DNA of 5,172 nt from DAOTTW01 sp034437615 (lineage in GTDB: Bacteria > Chloroflexota > Anaerolineae > Aggregatilineales > Phototrophicaceae). This document shows positions 4,920 through 5,172 of this stretch, one piece after another. The position numbers and the translations under genes are program-made. Location of the stretch: NCBI GenBank assembly GCA_034437615.1, contig DAOTTW010000365.1, positions 1 through 5,172 on the forward strand. The letters run 5' to 3'. Each line of letters opens with the position of its first letter. Position 1 is the stretch's first letter. The notes beneath the pieces are model-generated. The model ran no database searches. It saw only the letters and a list, made by a program, of their open reading frames with translations, and was not told where the DNA came from.

Positions 4920-4925
4920 AAATTC

Positions 4926-5132
4926 TTATTCATATGCCGTTGTTTCATCGACGGTGACTGCTCGTATTTGTACATGCAGTCCACAACGTGCAAGCGCTAT
5001 GTCCAGCGTGCTGCGTGATACTTGCATAGCCTTTGCGGCTTCTCGCTTGCTCGAGTAATTCGATATCTCCTCGATCAGATAATCACGTAACGTCATGCCA
5101 GATTCTTCGGCAGCCTTCAACAATTTCTCCAT
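4926..5132 (-). CDS. Small helix-turn-helix protein, likely local regulator
   Basis: This protein has 68 residues from the ATG at 5130-5132. A GTG directly before it (5133-5135) is possible, but the AGAG upstream is better spaced for the ATG. Residues 29-51 (KREAAKAMQVSRSTLDIALA, then RCGL) match the C-terminal helix-turn-helix of Fis/NtrC-type and resolvase-tail proteins: an Ala-Ala helix, a turn, then SRSTL recognition residues. The N-terminal 25 residues are an acidic helix that could allow dimer formation. It stands just upstream of the parA promoter on the same strand. Because this ParA lacks its own DNA-binding domain, I infer that this protein may repress or tune the par operon. Only part of its upstream control region lies in the window. 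Confidence 0.7.
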   Translation of the reverse strand: MEKLLKAAEESGMTLRDYLIEEISNYSSKREAAKAMQVSRSTLDIALARCGLHVQIRAVTVDETTAYE

Positions 5133-5172
5133 CACGTTTCTCTACTTTCTATTACTGTGTTGTGTAAGATTG

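Overview
This window reads as the maintenance and control region of a bacterial plasmid or plasmid-like element. All seven supported genes lie on the minus strand, with good Shine-Dalgarno sites and mid-range base composition. The host cannot be fixed from the sequence. A Chloroflexota-type host is only a weak impression.

Right part (about 5132 down to 1496). A small helix-turn-helix protein (68 aa) comes first. It is followed by a near-consensus sigma70-type promoter, a 131-nt structured leader, and a tightly packed operon: a ParA ATPase, a 313-aa DNA-binding protein with an LmbU-like core in the place usually held by ParB, and an unrecognised 208-aa charged protein. The start and stop codons of these three overlap (TAATG, then ATGA). 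After an 89-nt gap comes a 270-aa protein with two apparent DNA-binding modules, which I take as the best candidate for the replication initiator. The gap holds the most striking signal in the window: a plus-strand promoter (TTGATA, 17 bp, TATACT) aimed at a strong intrinsic terminator about 70 bp away. This predicts a small antisense RNA covering the leader of the 270-aa gene, which is the layout of plasmid copy-number control RNAs.

Middle part (712-1495). About 780 bases hold no convincing gene but are dense in symmetry. There is an imperfect palindrome about 190 bp long (about 865-1057), several smaller hairpins, a GC-rich stretch, and 10-bp direct repeats that run into the stop codon of the 270-aa gene. 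This is the natural candidate for an origin or centromere.

Left part (1-711). A 133-aa RNase HI-fold protein appears to have lost every catalytic acid. Next comes a 9-bp hairpin, then the start of another gene that runs off the left edge.

Working model (inference): ParA and the LmbU-like protein partition the element, the 270-aa protein starts replication at the repeat-rich region, and the antisense RNA limits its synthesis. No homology search, folding program or expression data were available.
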